The notes: generated by a model from the sequence alone, not told the origin. Positions 28,401 to 37,059 are shown, counted from the first letter of the stretch. The stretch: DNA of 64,000 nucleotides from Actinoplanes sp. TBRC 11911 (GCF_012933445.1 NZ_JABBNC010000039.1:1-64000), one strand, 5' to 3'. Numbers and translations are program-made.

Positions 28401-29750
28401 GCACCCGCCGAGGCTCCGCGATCGGCCTCGCTCGCCGACACGCCACCGGCACCCAGCTACGCAGACACCCCGCGACCGGCAACCCCGGTTGATGCGCCGC
28501 GACCGGCAACCCCAGTTGATGCGCCGCGACCGGCAACTCCGGCTGATGCGCCGCGGCCGACGACCCTCGAACCGGTGCGCAGCTTCGAGCGCACCTTCGA
28601 GGCTCCCAGCGCGGAACCGGCGATGGCCGACCTCGAGGACCGCCTCAACCGGATCTTCGACCGCCCGGCCCCCGAGCCGATCGCGCCGGTCCTTCCGCGG
28701 CCGTCCCGAAAGCGGCCGGTCTCCCCCGCACCGGCGGCGTCCACACCGGCGGCACCGGCTGCGGCTGCCGGTGCGGCTGGGGCACAGGCACAGGCATCGG
28801 CATCGGCATCGGCTGCGACACCAGCAGCGGCACCGGAGCAAGCAATCCCGGCGCCCGCGGCCACGACATCGCCATTCGCATCGCCTGCGCACCCGGCCCC
28901 AACGCCACCGGTGACGACGCCGCCAACCCTGGCACCCGCGGCCTCGGCTGCGGCGGCGCAGTCACCTGACGGCGCATCGGCAGGGGCAGGGCAGGCACCT
29001 GCCGGCGCATCGGCATCGCAGACTCCCACCGCCGCATCGACATCGGCATGGGGCGCAGCATCGGCACCCGCGGCATCGGCGGCCGCGGCATCGGCATCGG
29101 CAACACCGCCGCCCGCCGCCCCGACCGCGCCGGAACAAATGGCCCCCGCCGCGGCAGCCGACACACCGCCGTTCGCGGAGCCGGTGCTGCCGGAACCGGT
29201 CGGCCGGGCCCCCGGAATCGCCGCCCCCTACGTCTCGGCACACGTATCCGCCCCGACGCGACCGGCCACCGATTCGACGCCGACGTTCGAGCCTGCCTTC
29301 GACACCCCCGCCGACCACCAGCAGGCCGGCGGTCTCAGCCACCGCCTTTCGAACCTCAGCGGCGGCTTCCGACGCACCGACCGCAACGAGATCCCGGCCC
29401 AGCGCCGCCCCTCCGACCTGAGCGATCTCCAGCAGCGCCCGACCGACCTCGCCGCCCTGCAGAACGCCGACCGCGGCATCCCGGGCTGGGGCCGTTCCGA
29501 CGACCAGCCGCGACGGCGCCCGGCCACGCTGGCCGACCGGCCGGCGCTGCCGGCGAAGGCGACCGGCGGCGAACCGGAGACCGAACTCACCCACCGCCCC
29601 GCCGACCTGCGCGACCACTTGCGAGCCACCCGCCCGGCCGACCTGGGCCAGTACACCCACAACCAGAAACCGGAGCCCCCACGCCGCCCCGCCACGCTCG
29701 CCGACCACATCCCCGAGCAGCGCCACGCCCCAGACGACGAGATCCGCTAA
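25467..29750 (+). CDS. MMPL/RND-family transporter with ~740-residue disordered tail
   Basis: 1427 residues. Residues 1-690 are a normal MMPL lipid transporter: about 12 helices, two extracytoplasmic loops and the proton-relay motifs GLGMAIDYGLF (near 241) and FGLSTDYEVFLL (near 586). Such proteins export lipids or siderophores in actinobacteria. The second half is low-complexity Ala/Pro/Thr, presumably cytoplasmic, with 9-residue DAPRPATPV repeats (about 1005-1035) and, at the extreme C-terminus, six RPxxL motifs (RPSDL, RPTDL, RPATL, RPADL, RPADL, RPATL). MMPL proteins usually end within ~100 residues of the last helix. GTG start with an AGAGAGGGG RBS. Confidence 0.9.
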   Translation: MFAGWGSWVARFRWPVLSVALVAVIGAGIWGLGVFGQLTEGGYNDPNSESTHASQTVQDAFGARGGDLVVIYTPANGKIDDPALGKRIRDRLAALPPSAVAKSTSYWNQKSSQYVAKDKSSAIAVITLAGDDDDAKLDSYREIDDKFTVDGATAQLSGAVALADASSTRSTSDLGTAELISLPITLILLVFLFGSLVAASLPVLVGGAAVLGSLGVLHLIASFHEVNSFAVNVASLLGLGMAIDYGLFMVGRFREEQAAGRTPAEAVSRTVGTAGRTVVFSATLLMIALAGLLLFPQGYLNSLAYGGLAAVFFAAVLSLTLLPALLAALGKRVDKLPVHLPRRAKPNPVSGWTRLAGFVLRRPLLVAVPILAALVLLASPIHSVKFGDSDERTLPASDPSRQAIETLKADYPQFSGNGVQIVLRGGSDTSAFAVAARQIPGIAQLSAAERANGVTLFTATLKNPDPYSTEARDIVSAIRALPVPRGAELQVGGTTARNVDSLEATSDRLPLMIVLLVGATLLLMFLAFGSILLPIKAVLVSALSLSATFGVLVWIFQQGHGSDLLNVTPAPLEVGIVVLMAAVVFGLSTDYEVFLLSRMVEARTRGASTAEAVTTGLTRTGRVISAAAALLIVVTGAFGLSSVTTMRFVGVGMIVALVLDATIVRMLLVPAVLSLLGDAAWWAPGPLRRLQQWARLSEYAGDEATPAAALPGRHSAPDDTATRPGLAGRRAALALPPGPVAEGRGEALALPAAAVPLALPAGPGEVTAMIPRIRDEEPAGAPAAPSPAGAPSPAPALASAAGSSDISEMSDGRQTSEAEDSDLPAFGRAVADRPGLYSAAAAPVQPAGDTTDWSAPDEFFFAPSGKAIEVPATEPPKPWERPALAAVPLPPALPPADAPPAAARDDAGRDISDFESTRDLTAAASRSTDPQTIRMVAPNLDVTGRMEAADVEATGVIPAPQAAPETVSSPTPAPAPAPAPAEAPRSASLADTPPAPSYADTPRPATPVDAPRPATPVDAPRPATPADAPRPTTLEPVRSFERTFEAPSAEPAMADLEDRLNRIFDRPAPEPIAPVLPRPSRKRPVSPAPAASTPAAPAAAAGAAGAQAQASASASAATPAAAPEQAIPAPAATTSPFASPAHPAPTPPVTTPPTLAPAASAAAAQSPDGASAGAGQAPAGASASQTPTAASTSAWGAASAPAASAAAASASATPPPAAPTAPEQMAPAAAADTPPFAEPVLPEPVGRAPGIAAPYVSAHVSAPTRPATDSTPTFEPAFDTPADHQQAGGLSHRLSNLSGGFRRTDRNEIPAQRRPSDLSDLQQRPTDLAALQNADRGIPGWGRSDDQPRRRPATLADRPALPAKATGGEPETELTHRPADLRDHLRATRPADLGQYTHNQKPEPPRRPATLADHIPEQRHAPDDEIR
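27874..27900. repeat. 12-bp-arm palindrome inside the MMPL tail
   Basis: CGTCCGACATTT-CCG-AAATGTCGGACG, perfect. It encodes SSDISEMSDG within the disordered tail. A similar string (GACATTTCCTGAAAT) occurs in the 52104-52638 gap at 52217-52231. It looks like a small mobile or regulatory palindrome that landed in frame. Confidence 0.5.
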
Positions 29751-29810
29751 AGACGGCGCACGGGGTCTCGGCACTGTTCGACTGCGCCGCCGGCGCCGCT
29801 GGCACCGCCT

Positions 29811-30020
29811 GGGCACCCCGACCTCGCCGCCGGCACCGCCCAGGCACATCAGCGACGCCGCCGACACCGCACGGCCACGCTTGCCCGGCCACGCTCGCCC
29901 GGCCACGCTCGCCTGGGCACCCCAACCTCGCCGCCGACACCGCCCAGGCACGTCAGCGACGCCGCCGACACCGCCCGGCCACGCTCGCCCGGGCACGCCA
30001 ACCTCCCCGTTGGCGGCGCG
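29811..30020. repeat. Imperfect tandem repeat after the MMPL gene
   Basis: Units start with GGGCACCCC(G/A)ACCTCGCCGCC at 29811 and 29915 and a partial unit at 29991. Lengths are 104 and 76 bp; the first carries two extra copies of a ~15-bp CGGCCACGCTCGCCC sub-repeat. Open frames across it have no stable codon bias. Confidence 0.7.
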
Positions 30021-30168
30021 TGAGCTTCGCCCGTCGGCGGCGCGTCAGCCTCGCCGTTGGCGGCCGAAGTCGCTGCGTGGCCGGTGGCCGGGAGCGCAGC
30101 ACCGTAGCCGGGACGAGCTTTGCCGCGCCCCGGCCAGGTCAACCGGTGTCGGTTGCCGCAATGGAGCT

Positions 30169-30414
30169 CATAATGTGGGACGTGGGTCCATTGCACGGGA
30201 CCGGCGTCCACATCGTGGCTGCTGGTCCGCAATGTGGGATCGGAGTCCACTGTAGAGTTTTCTTTCCTCCCCACTCGCGGCTTTTGTTCCCCCGCTCTCC
30301 TCGCCGTTTCGTGGACCTTGGATATTTATGGCTCGCATATGGGCGCAAGTCTCCAAGGTCGCGAGAAAGTCCACAATGTGGTCGCCAACGCCGCATAATG
30401 GGATCGGCCGCGAG
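30169..30414 (+). repeat. Dispersed intergenic element, copy B
   Basis: 5' units of GTCCACATCGTGG / GTCCGCAATGTGGGA type (30169-30257), a T/C-rich spacer, core hairpin 30314-30360 (GACCTTGGATA ... TCTCCAAGGTC, loop ATGGCTCGCATATGGGCGCA), then GTCCACAATGTGG (30369-30381) and a CCGCATAATGGGAT unit. Same order as copies A and C. The 29751-30731 gap otherwise holds only the tandem repeats on either side. Confidence 0.8.
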
Positions 30415-30429
30415 GCATACCGCCCCAGC

Positions 30430-30600
30430 GCTGACAGGGCATGCGGCCACCGCACTGCGCGGCATGCGGCCAACACGGAGGCGCGGCATGCAGCCCAGGC
30501 GGAGGCGCGGCATGCGGCCCAGGCGCTGATGCAGCACAAGGCCTGCGCGGAGACGAGGCATGCGGCCCCACGCTGACAGGGCATGGCTCCCACGCTGACG
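30430..30600. repeat. GGCATGCGGCC short repeats
   Basis: Six copies of an 11-bp word (GGCATGCGGCC or one to three changes) at 30438, 30460, 30484, 30508, 30557 and 30579, spaced 22-24 bp (one double gap). The unit is about 24 bp. It contains the palindrome GCATGC. Confidence 0.65.
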
Positions 30601-30731
30601 CAGCGGCAGCCCTCGCGAAGAGGCAGCACGGCACCCCCCGGCCGAGACGCAGCACAACCCGCGCTCACGCGGCACCTAACCACCGCCGCGACGCGCCTGA
30701 GGCAAGTCACATGCGCCGCAGGAGGAATCCG

Positions 30732-31478
30732 CTACCGGAACACCAGCCCGCCGCCCACCTCGATGACCTGCCCGGTGAGCGCCCCCGACCCCTCCGAAAC
30801 CAGCAACCGCACGGTCGCCACCAGATCCTCCGGCACCAGCGCCCGCGGAATCGCCTGGCTCGCCGCCAGCTGCGGCCGCTTCGCGATCGCCTCGGCAGTC
30901 ATCGACGCGTCGAGCTCGTCCTCCCCCTCGGTCCGGATCGCCCCGGGCGACAACGCGTTCACCGTCACCCCGCCCGGCCCCAACTCCCGGGCCAGCGAAC
31001 GCGTCAACCCGATCAGCGCGGCCTTGCTCGACACGTACGCGGGACCGGACGGCCCGCCCAGCCGCACGGTGGGTGAGACGACGTTGACGATCCGGCCCCA
31101 GCCGCGTGCCGCCATCCCGGCGCCGAGGGCCTGGGCGAGCAGCATCGGCGCGGTCACGTTCACCGCGAACGTGCGCTCCCACTCGTCCAGCGTCAGCGCC
31201 GGGAACTCGATGTTCGACGCCTTCGCCGCGTTGTTGACCAGCACGTCGACCGGGCCGGCCCGGGACGCGAGGTCGCGTACGGCTGCGGGGCCGGCCAGAT
31301 CGGCGTCCAGCAGTTCCGCGTCGGCGCCCAGGTCGCGGCAGAGCCGGGCCACCCCCTCGGCCTCGTCCGAAGCCGCCAGGTGGTGCAGCAGCAGGGTGCG
31401 GCCGGGGCAGGCCAGCCCGACCGCGATCGCGGCGCCGAGACCCCGCCGCGCGCCGGTGACGAGAATGCGCTGATCCAT
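30732..31478 (-). CDS. SDR-family oxidoreductase (3-oxoacyl-ACP reductase-like)
   Basis: 248 residues. NAD(P) motif TGARRGLGAAIA near residue 8, NNAA near 88, and the catalytic Ser (NVVSPT) and Tyr-Lys (YVSSKA) pair near 138-156. TVNALSPGAIRTEGEDELDA is the usual C-terminal substrate region of the FabG-like subgroup. ATG 31478 has AGGGTG upstream. It stands alone; the substrate cannot be deduced. Confidence 0.9.
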   Translation of the reverse strand: MDQRILVTGARRGLGAAIAVGLACPGRTLLLHHLAASDEAEGVARLCRDLGADAELLDADLAGPAAVRDLASRAGPVDVLVNNAAKASNIEFPALTLDEWERTFAVNVTAPMLLAQALGAGMAARGWGRIVNVVSPTVRLGGPSGPAYVSSKAALIGLTRSLARELGPGGVTVNALSPGAIRTEGEDELDASMTAEAIAKRPQLAASQAIPRALVPEDLVATVRLLVSEGSGALTGQVIEVGGGLVFR

Positions 31479-31631
31479 GCCGTTCACCCTAATGGCCAGG
31501 GCGAACATCCGCCGGACAAGATCCGTTAACCATCCAAGGTGGACGGATTCATTCCTACATTTCAATTGATTGGTACGCCGGACGCGCCCCGGAAAAGCGG
31601 GATTTACCGTACGCCCGAAACGTCTCCGGGC

Positions 31632-33155
31632 ATGACCAAGCTCCATCGACGCACGTTCGTCCTCGGCGGGCTCGCCACCGCGGGCGCCGTCGCTCTGTCC
31701 GGGCGTAGTGCGCAGGCAGCCGCGCCGTTCCCCTTCAAGCTGGGTGTCGCCTCCGGCGAGCCCGACTCCTCCAGTGTCGTCCTGTGGACCCGTCTCGCGC
31801 CCACCCCGACCAACGCGGACGGCCAGGGCGGCATGGCGAACGCCGACGTCGCCGTGGACTGGCAGGTGTCGACCTCCGACTCGTTCTCGTCGCTGGTCGC
31901 GTCCGGCACCGTGACCGCGCACTACGCCGACGCCCACTCGGTGCACGTGGTGGCCGGCGGGCTGCAGCCGGACGCCGAGTACTACTACCGGTTCCGGGCG
32001 CAGGGCTTCCTGTCGCCGGTGGGCCGCACCCGCACCGCGCCCGCCACCGGGACCTTCGGCACCGACCTGAAGATGGCCTTCGCGTCGTGCGCGAACTACG
32101 AGAACGGCTACTACACGGCGTACCGGCGGATGGCCGAGGACCGCCCCGACCTGATCCTGCACCTGGGCGACTACATCTACGAGGGCGGGGCGGGCAGCGG
32201 CGTCCGGCAGCACCTGGGCGCCGAGATCGTCTCGCTGGCCGACTACCGCCGCCGGTACGCGCAGTACAAGTCGGACCCGGACCTGCAGGCCGCGCACGCG
32301 ATCGCGCCGTGGCTGGTGGTGCCGGACGACCACGAGGTGGAGAACAACTACGCGAACATGGTGCGTGCCGACAACAGCCCGGCGCTGACCGCCGCGCAGT
32401 TCGCCGCCCGCCGCACCGCCGCGTACAAGGCGTACTACGAGAACATGCCGCTGCGTCCGGCGCAGGCTCCCAGCGGCAACAGCATTCCCCTCTACCGCCG
32501 CGTACGGTGGGGTCAGCTCGCCACCTTCCACATGCTCGACACCCGGCAGTTCCGTGACGACCAGGCCAACGGTGACGGCTGGAAGGTGAGCACGGCGGCC
32601 GACGACGTGAACCGCACGCTCACCGGCGCCGCCCAGGAGGCGTGGCTGCTCGACGGCCTCGGCCAGCACCTTGGCACCTGGGACATCCTCGGCCAGCAGG
32701 TGTTCTTCGCCCGGCAGTTCGACGCGAGCGGCGCCGCGAACATGGATGCCTGGGACGGCTACCGCGCCTCGCGCAGCCGCATCCAGACAGGCTGGGTCAA
32801 CCGGGCGGTGCGCAACCCGCTGGTGCTGACCGGCGACGTGCACGCGTCGTGGGCGAACAACCTCAAGCAGGACTACGCCAACTCGAACTCGGCGGTCATC
32901 GGCACCGAGCTGGTCTGCACGTCGATCACCTCGGGCGGCGACGGCTCGGCGGCGACCGCGATCCCCAACGCCGCGACGAACCCGCACCTGAAGTTCTACT
33001 CGAACCGGCGCGGCTACGTGCTGACCACCGTCGGGCGTACCCAGGTGCGTGCCGACTTCCGTTCGGTGGCGAAGGTGACCGAGCACGACGCCGCCGTCAG
33101 CACCGCCAAGTCGTTCGTCATCCTCGACGGCCAGCCCGGCCTCCAGGCCCTTTAG
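31632..33155 (+). CDS. phoD: PhoD-like alkaline phosphatase, Tat-exported
   Basis: 507 residues. Twin-arginine signal (KLHRRTFVLGGLATAGAVAL) cleaved after AQA. An N-terminal PhoD beta domain (about 35-140) is followed by the metallophosphatase domain with GDYIYEGG, VVPDDHEVENNY and LTGDVHASW, which supply metal ligands. Family members are secreted Ca/Fe phosphodiesterases or phosphatases induced by phosphate starvation. ATG 31632 was chosen at the Tat signal; the frame is open to 31539. It is followed 12 bp later by a second secreted gene. I see no obvious PHO box. Confidence 0.92.
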   Translation: MTKLHRRTFVLGGLATAGAVALSGRSAQAAAPFPFKLGVASGEPDSSSVVLWTRLAPTPTNADGQGGMANADVAVDWQVSTSDSFSSLVASGTVTAHYADAHSVHVVAGGLQPDAEYYYRFRAQGFLSPVGRTRTAPATGTFGTDLKMAFASCANYENGYYTAYRRMAEDRPDLILHLGDYIYEGGAGSGVRQHLGAEIVSLADYRRRYAQYKSDPDLQAAHAIAPWLVVPDDHEVENNYANMVRADNSPALTAAQFAARRTAAYKAYYENMPLRPAQAPSGNSIPLYRRVRWGQLATFHMLDTRQFRDDQANGDGWKVSTAADDVNRTLTGAAQEAWLLDGLGQHLGTWDILGQQVFFARQFDASGAANMDAWDGYRASRSRIQTGWVNRAVRNPLVLTGDVHASWANNLKQDYANSNSAVIGTELVCTSITSGGDGSAATAIPNAATNPHLKFYSNRRGYVLTTVGRTQVRADFRSVAKVTEHDAAVSTAKSFVILDGQPGLQAL

Positions 33156-33167
33156 GAGACCCCGCCC

Positions 33168-34421
33168 ATGCTGCCCCTCATCTCCGGACTCCTGTCCGTC
33201 GCCCTGGCCGCGACGAGTGTGACCTGGTCGACCGCGAACAGCGACTCGACCGGCGACCAGGACACCCCGGCCATCGCCGCGAACCGCAACGGCGCCGTCG
33301 CCGTGGTCTGGGAGGACGACAAGGACACCGACGACCCGGCGAACGACAACCACCAAGAGATCTACATCCGGTACTACCTGAACGGCGTCGCCAAGTTCGA
33401 GAAGAAGCTGTCCGCGGGCGGCACCGCCGGCACCCAGTGGCGGCACCGCACCCCGGACGTCGGCCTCGACGACAAGGGCAACGCGGTCGTGGTCTGGGCC
33501 GACGACCCGGACGGCAACGGCGTCTACAACATCCCGTTCCGGGTGGTGTCGCCGACCGGCACGATCCTCGGCTCGGGTCAGGCGAACGCGGACGCCGCGG
33601 GCAACCAGATCCTGCCCAAGGTGGCCGTCGATCCCGATGGCGCGCCCAGCAGCACCACGGCGGTGGCGTTCACCGTGGTCTGGGAGGACATCCAGGGCAC
33701 GGTCTACACCGTCAAGGCCGCCGGATACACCGGGACGACCACCAAGGCGTACGAGAAAATCGCCAGCCAGACCACCGGGCAGCACCACCGGCCGGACGTG
33801 GCGGTCGACGCCAGCGGTGACGCGACCATCGTCTGGGACGAGGACGCCGACGCCAACGGCTCGTACAACGTGGGCCTGACCCGGCTCGCCAAGGCGAACG
33901 GCGCCGTGCTGCTCACGCCGCGGGTGGCCAACGTCAACACCGGCGGCCAGCAGCGGCACCCGGCGATCGCCGAGGACTACGCCGGGGACTTCACGGTGGC
34001 CTGGGAGTCCGACCACACCGGGACCGCGGGCGTGTGGACGCGCTCGTTCACCCCGGCGGGCGCCGGCCGGCACAACGAGGTGCAGGCCTCAACGACCACC
34101 GGCGCGGCCTCTCCGGTAGTCGGCGTCGACGACGTGGGTGTCTCGGTGGTGGGCTGGACCGCCAGCCAGGACGGCTGGCTGCGCGGCTTCAACACCGACG
34201 GCACCACGACCGGCCGGCTGGCCGCGCAGACCCTGACCCAGACCACGACCGGCCGGCAGGACCAGTTCCAGGTCGCCGTGTCGCCGTGGTCGGAGGTCAC
34301 GGTCTGCTACACCGACGACAACGACGGCAACGGCTTCGACCAGGTCCTGATGGGCACCGGCGCCACCAACAACGACGGCACCTGGCTGCGCAGCCTGGCC
34401 GTGGAGCGCGGCATCCTCTAG
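33168..34421 (+). CDS. Secreted repeat protein, probable beta-propeller
   Basis: 417 residues. A short signal peptide (cleavage about ALA-AT, residue 15) is followed by about six to seven repeats of ~55 residues with the pattern 'PxVAVDxxGxxxVVWxDDxDGNGxYxI', e.g. RTPDVGLDDKGNAVVVWADD and RPDVAVDASGDATIVWDEDA. The regular Trp and Asp/Asn-rich loops suggest a Ca-binding propeller. RBS AGGAGA lies within the 12-bp gap after phoD, so they are probably co-translated. It may anchor or assist the phosphatase (inference). The stop shares CTAG with the convergent VOC gene. Confidence 0.75.
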   Translation: MLPLISGLLSVALAATSVTWSTANSDSTGDQDTPAIAANRNGAVAVVWEDDKDTDDPANDNHQEIYIRYYLNGVAKFEKKLSAGGTAGTQWRHRTPDVGLDDKGNAVVVWADDPDGNGVYNIPFRVVSPTGTILGSGQANADAAGNQILPKVAVDPDGAPSSTTAVAFTVVWEDIQGTVYTVKAAGYTGTTTKAYEKIASQTTGQHHRPDVAVDASGDATIVWDEDADANGSYNVGLTRLAKANGAVLLTPRVANVNTGGQQRHPAIAEDYAGDFTVAWESDHTGTAGVWTRSFTPAGAGRHNEVQASTTTGAASPVVGVDDVGVSVVGWTASQDGWLRGFNTDGTTTGRLAAQTLTQTTTGRQDQFQVAVSPWSEVTVCYTDDNDGNGFDQVLMGTGATNNDGTWLRSLAVERGIL

Positions 34422-35023
34422 GCGGGGTCGACCCCGGTGGCCTTGGCCATGTACCGGGCGTACCAGGCCGGCCAGTTCGCATCGGGCTGGCCGGTCTCCT
34501 GCTCGTGCTTGCCGTGCGCGGCCTCGGCGTCGCGCAGCGCCGATTCCAGGTCGCCGACCGAACGGTAGATCACTTCGTTGACCCGGCCCGGCAGCCGGTT
34601 CGTGACCTCCTGGATCACGAACCCGTTGCCGTCCGGGTCCTCGAAGGACAGGAACGAGCCGTACGAGGAACGGTCCGGGCTGGGTCCGGCCACCCGGGCG
34701 GTGGTGCCGCCGTGGTGGAAGACGCCGCCCGCGTCGTGGAAGACCTCGCTGACCTTGACGCCCTTGGCCGCCAGCTCGTCGTGCGCCGCCATGATGTCGT
34801 CCACCACGAACTGGGTGCCCTGGTTCGAGCCGGGCGCGGCATCGGTGATCGCGGTGCCGAAGATGATCGAGGTCAGCGACCCGGGCGGCGTCATCTGCAC
34901 GACGCGCAGCCCGTCACCTGCGGTGAAGTCGGCGTCCTCGCGGCAGCCGAGGCCGGCCCAGAACTCCTTGGCGCGGTCCACGTCCGAGACGGGCAGTACG
35001 ACGATCTCAAGCTTCAGGTCCAT
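34418..35023 (-). CDS. VOC/glyoxalase-family protein
   Basis: 201 residues. Residues 1-135 form a VOC fold: LEIVVLPVSDVDRAKEFWAG and FLSFEDPDGNGFVIQEV are the first and last strands with the usual metal-ligand Glu. About 140-201 is a helical extension (SVGDLESALRDAEAAHGKHE and WPAWYARYMAKA), which occurs in some actinobacterial members. Substrate unknown; dioxygenase, glyoxalase and antibiotic-binding roles are all known in the fold. ATG 35023. Confidence 0.85.
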   Translation of the reverse strand: MDLKLEIVVLPVSDVDRAKEFWAGLGCREDADFTAGDGLRVVQMTPPGSLTSIIFGTAITDAAPGSNQGTQFVVDDIMAAHDELAAKGVKVSEVFHDAGGVFHHGGTTARVAGPSPDRSSYGSFLSFEDPDGNGFVIQEVTNRLPGRVNEVIYRSVGDLESALRDAEAAHGKHEQETGQPDANWPAWYARYMAKATGVDPA

Positions 35024-35093
35024 GAACCCACCTTGGCGCACCGGCCCGGCCCATCGCCCCAGGGAGACTCCCTGGGGCGTACCCGGGTGTGAT

Positions 35094-36443
35094 CTAGATT
35101 CCCAGGGCGTTGAAGAGGTAGAGCCAGATCTCGCTGCGGGTCGGGAACGGCGGGATCGCGTGGCGCAGGCGGGTGATCGGCACCTCACCGACGATGGCGA
35201 TGGTCGCGGCCTGCAGGAAGTCGGACACGTCGGTGCCGGTGAAGGTCGCCCCGACCAGCACGCCGCGGTCCTCGTCGACGATGAACCGGGTCGTCCCGCG
35301 CGGGTTGCCGAAGAAGGCGCCGCCCGCGTTGCCCTCGGTCGCGATGTCCACCGAGCGCACGTTGCGACCGGCCTCGGCGGCCCGCGCCGCGGTGTATCCG
35401 ACGGCGGCGACCTGCGGCTCGCTGAAGATCACCCGCGGTGCGCCGAGCCCGTCGGCCGGGTGCGCGGCCACCATGTCGCGGCCCAGGATGTCGCCGGCGG
35501 CGATCGCGGCCTGGTACTTCGCCATGTGCGTGAACAGCGCCCGGCCGTTCAGGTCGCCGATCACGTAGAGCCAGTCCGAGCCGGGCACCCGCATCCGGTC
35601 GTCGACCTCGATGAAGCCGTCGGTGTCCAGGCCCAGATCCTTGCTCAGCGGCGTCCGCCCGGCCGCGATCAGCACCTCGGCCGCGGTGGCCGTGCTCCCG
35701 TCCTTGAGCGTCACCTCGACCTTGTCGCCGTCGCGCCGCACGGCCACCGCGGACTGCCCGGTGCGGATGTCCGCGCCCTGCTCGGTCAGCGACTCGGTGA
35801 CCTGCTCGCAGGCGAACGGCTCCTCCCGGTGCAGCAGCCGGTGCTCGCCCTCGACCAGGATGACCCGCGATCCTAACGACGTGTACGCCTGGGCCATCTC
35901 CACGCCGACCACCCCGCCGCCGATGATGACCAGCGACTCGGGGATCTCCTGGCTGGTGGTGGCCTCGCGGTTGGTCCACGGGCGGGACTCCGCCAGCCCG
36001 TCGATCGGCGGGATCGCGGCCCGGGTGCCGCCGGCCAGGATGACCGCGCGGCGCGCCTCCAGGATCTCGTCGCCGACCTCGACCCGCTTGTCGCCCGCGA
36101 GCCGGCCCCAGCCGCGCACCAGCGTCACGCCGCGCTCCTCGAGCCAGGGCAGCTGGCCGCTGTCGTCGAGGTGCCCGATGAGATCGTCGCGCCGGTCCAG
36201 CACGGCGCGCACGTCCAGCTTTCCGGACACCGCTTCCCGTACGCCGGGGGTCCGGCGCGCCTCGGTCAGCAGCTCGCCGGGCCGCAGCATGGCCTTCGAC
36301 GGTATGCAGGCGTAGAACGAGCACTCGCCCCCGACCTTGTCGGCCTCCACGATCGCCACGTCCAGGCCCGCCTCCGCGAGACGACCCGCGGCGACCTCCC
36401 CGCCAGGCCCGGCGCCGATCACGACCACATCAAATGTCTGCAT
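35094..36443 (-). CDS. FAD/NAD(P) disulfide oxidoreductase (Lpd/MerA type)
   Basis: 449 residues. FAD motif VVVIGAGPGGEVAAGRLAEA at the N-terminus, redox-active pair in GGECSFYACIPSKAM (CxxxxC), NAD(P) motif IIGGGVVGVEMAQAY near 175 and FAD motif YVIGDLNG near 300. The C-terminal active-site region reads HAIPPFPTRSE instead of the lipoamide dehydrogenase HxxHPTxSE. This marks the actinobacterial 'dihydrolipoamide dehydrogenase-like' group of unknown substrate. It lies 19 bp downstream of the TetR gene on the same strand and may be cotranscribed with it. Confidence 0.9.
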   Translation of the reverse strand: MQTFDVVVIGAGPGGEVAAGRLAEAGLDVAIVEADKVGGECSFYACIPSKAMLRPGELLTEARRTPGVREAVSGKLDVRAVLDRRDDLIGHLDDSGQLPWLEERGVTLVRGWGRLAGDKRVEVGDEILEARRAVILAGGTRAAIPPIDGLAESRPWTNREATTSQEIPESLVIIGGGVVGVEMAQAYTSLGSRVILVEGEHRLLHREEPFACEQVTESLTEQGADIRTGQSAVAVRRDGDKVEVTLKDGSTATAAEVLIAAGRTPLSKDLGLDTDGFIEVDDRMRVPGSDWLYVIGDLNGRALFTHMAKYQAAIAAGDILGRDMVAAHPADGLGAPRVIFSEPQVAAVGYTAARAAEAGRNVRSVDIATEGNAGGAFFGNPRGTTRFIVDEDRGVLVGATFTGTDVSDFLQAATIAIVGEVPITRLRHAIPPFPTRSEIWLYLFNALGI

Positions 36444-36462
36444 GCCCGCAATGATCCGCTGT

Positions 36463-37059
36463 CTAGGCCGGCGGCACGGCGAAAGGGTGCCCGAGGACCC
36501 GCGGGAAGGCGATGGCGAGGAAGTCCTCCACCGGGGCCGGGCTGCCGGTGACCTTCGCGAGCAGCACGGCACCCTCCCAGGAACTGCCGAGGAAGCGCGC
36601 GGCCGCGTCCGGGTCGGTGCCCTCCGGCAGCAGGTTCTCCTCGGCGGCGCGGCGCACGGCGTACGTGATGGCGGCGAACCATTGGTCGAACGATTCGCGC
36701 ACCGCGTCGTCGACCTTCGTGCCGGTGCGGCCCACCTCGCCGCCGAAGTTGCCGAGCAGGCAGCCGCGTGTGTACTCGTCGCCGCCGAGGTCGTCGCGCA
36801 GCCAGGTGAAGTGGCGCCGCAGCGCGTCGATCGGGTCGGCGCCGGGCTCCATCAGGATCTCGGCCCGGCGGCTGCGCGCGTACGCCTCGACGACCAGCAC
36901 GCCGAGGTCGTCCTTGCTGGGGAAATGGTTGTAGAACGAGCCCTTCGGCGCGCCGGCGCGGGCGGCGATGCCCGCGACCCCGGTGGCCGAGTAGCCCTTC
37001 TCGTGGAACTCCGAGGCGGCCGCGTTCAGCAGCGCGTCGCGGAGACTGCGTTGCGCCAT
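36463..37059 (-). CDS. TetR-family transcriptional regulator
   Basis: 198 residues. N-terminal HTH: FHEKGYSATGVAGIAARAGA then KGSFYNHFPSKDDL, typical TetR. The C-terminal half, with GCLLGNFGGEV, matches the AcrR/NemR-like 'TetR_C' group that often controls adjacent reductases and uses a Cys. It is divergent from the MDR reductase at 37184, with two copies of a candidate operator between them, so autoregulation and control of that reductase are likely. Leaderless ATG (TAGACT 7 nt upstream). Confidence 0.92.
   Translation of the reverse strand: MAQRSLRDALLNAAASEFHEKGYSATGVAGIAARAGAPKGSFYNHFPSKDDLGVLVVEAYARSRRAEILMEPGADPIDALRRHFTWLRDDLGGDEYTRGCLLGNFGGEVGRTGTKVDDAVRESFDQWFAAITYAVRRAAEENLLPEGTDPDAAARFLGSSWEGAVLLAKVTGSPAPVEDFLAIAFPRVLGHPFAVPPA

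Noticed and set aside
30139..30675. Minus-strand frames over element copy B
   Set aside because: They translate the repeat itself; copies A and C do not share a common open frame.
31479..34073. Minus-strand extension upstream of the SDR gene
   Set aside because: Lies opposite the PhoD and propeller genes; the SDR fold begins at 31478 with an RBS.
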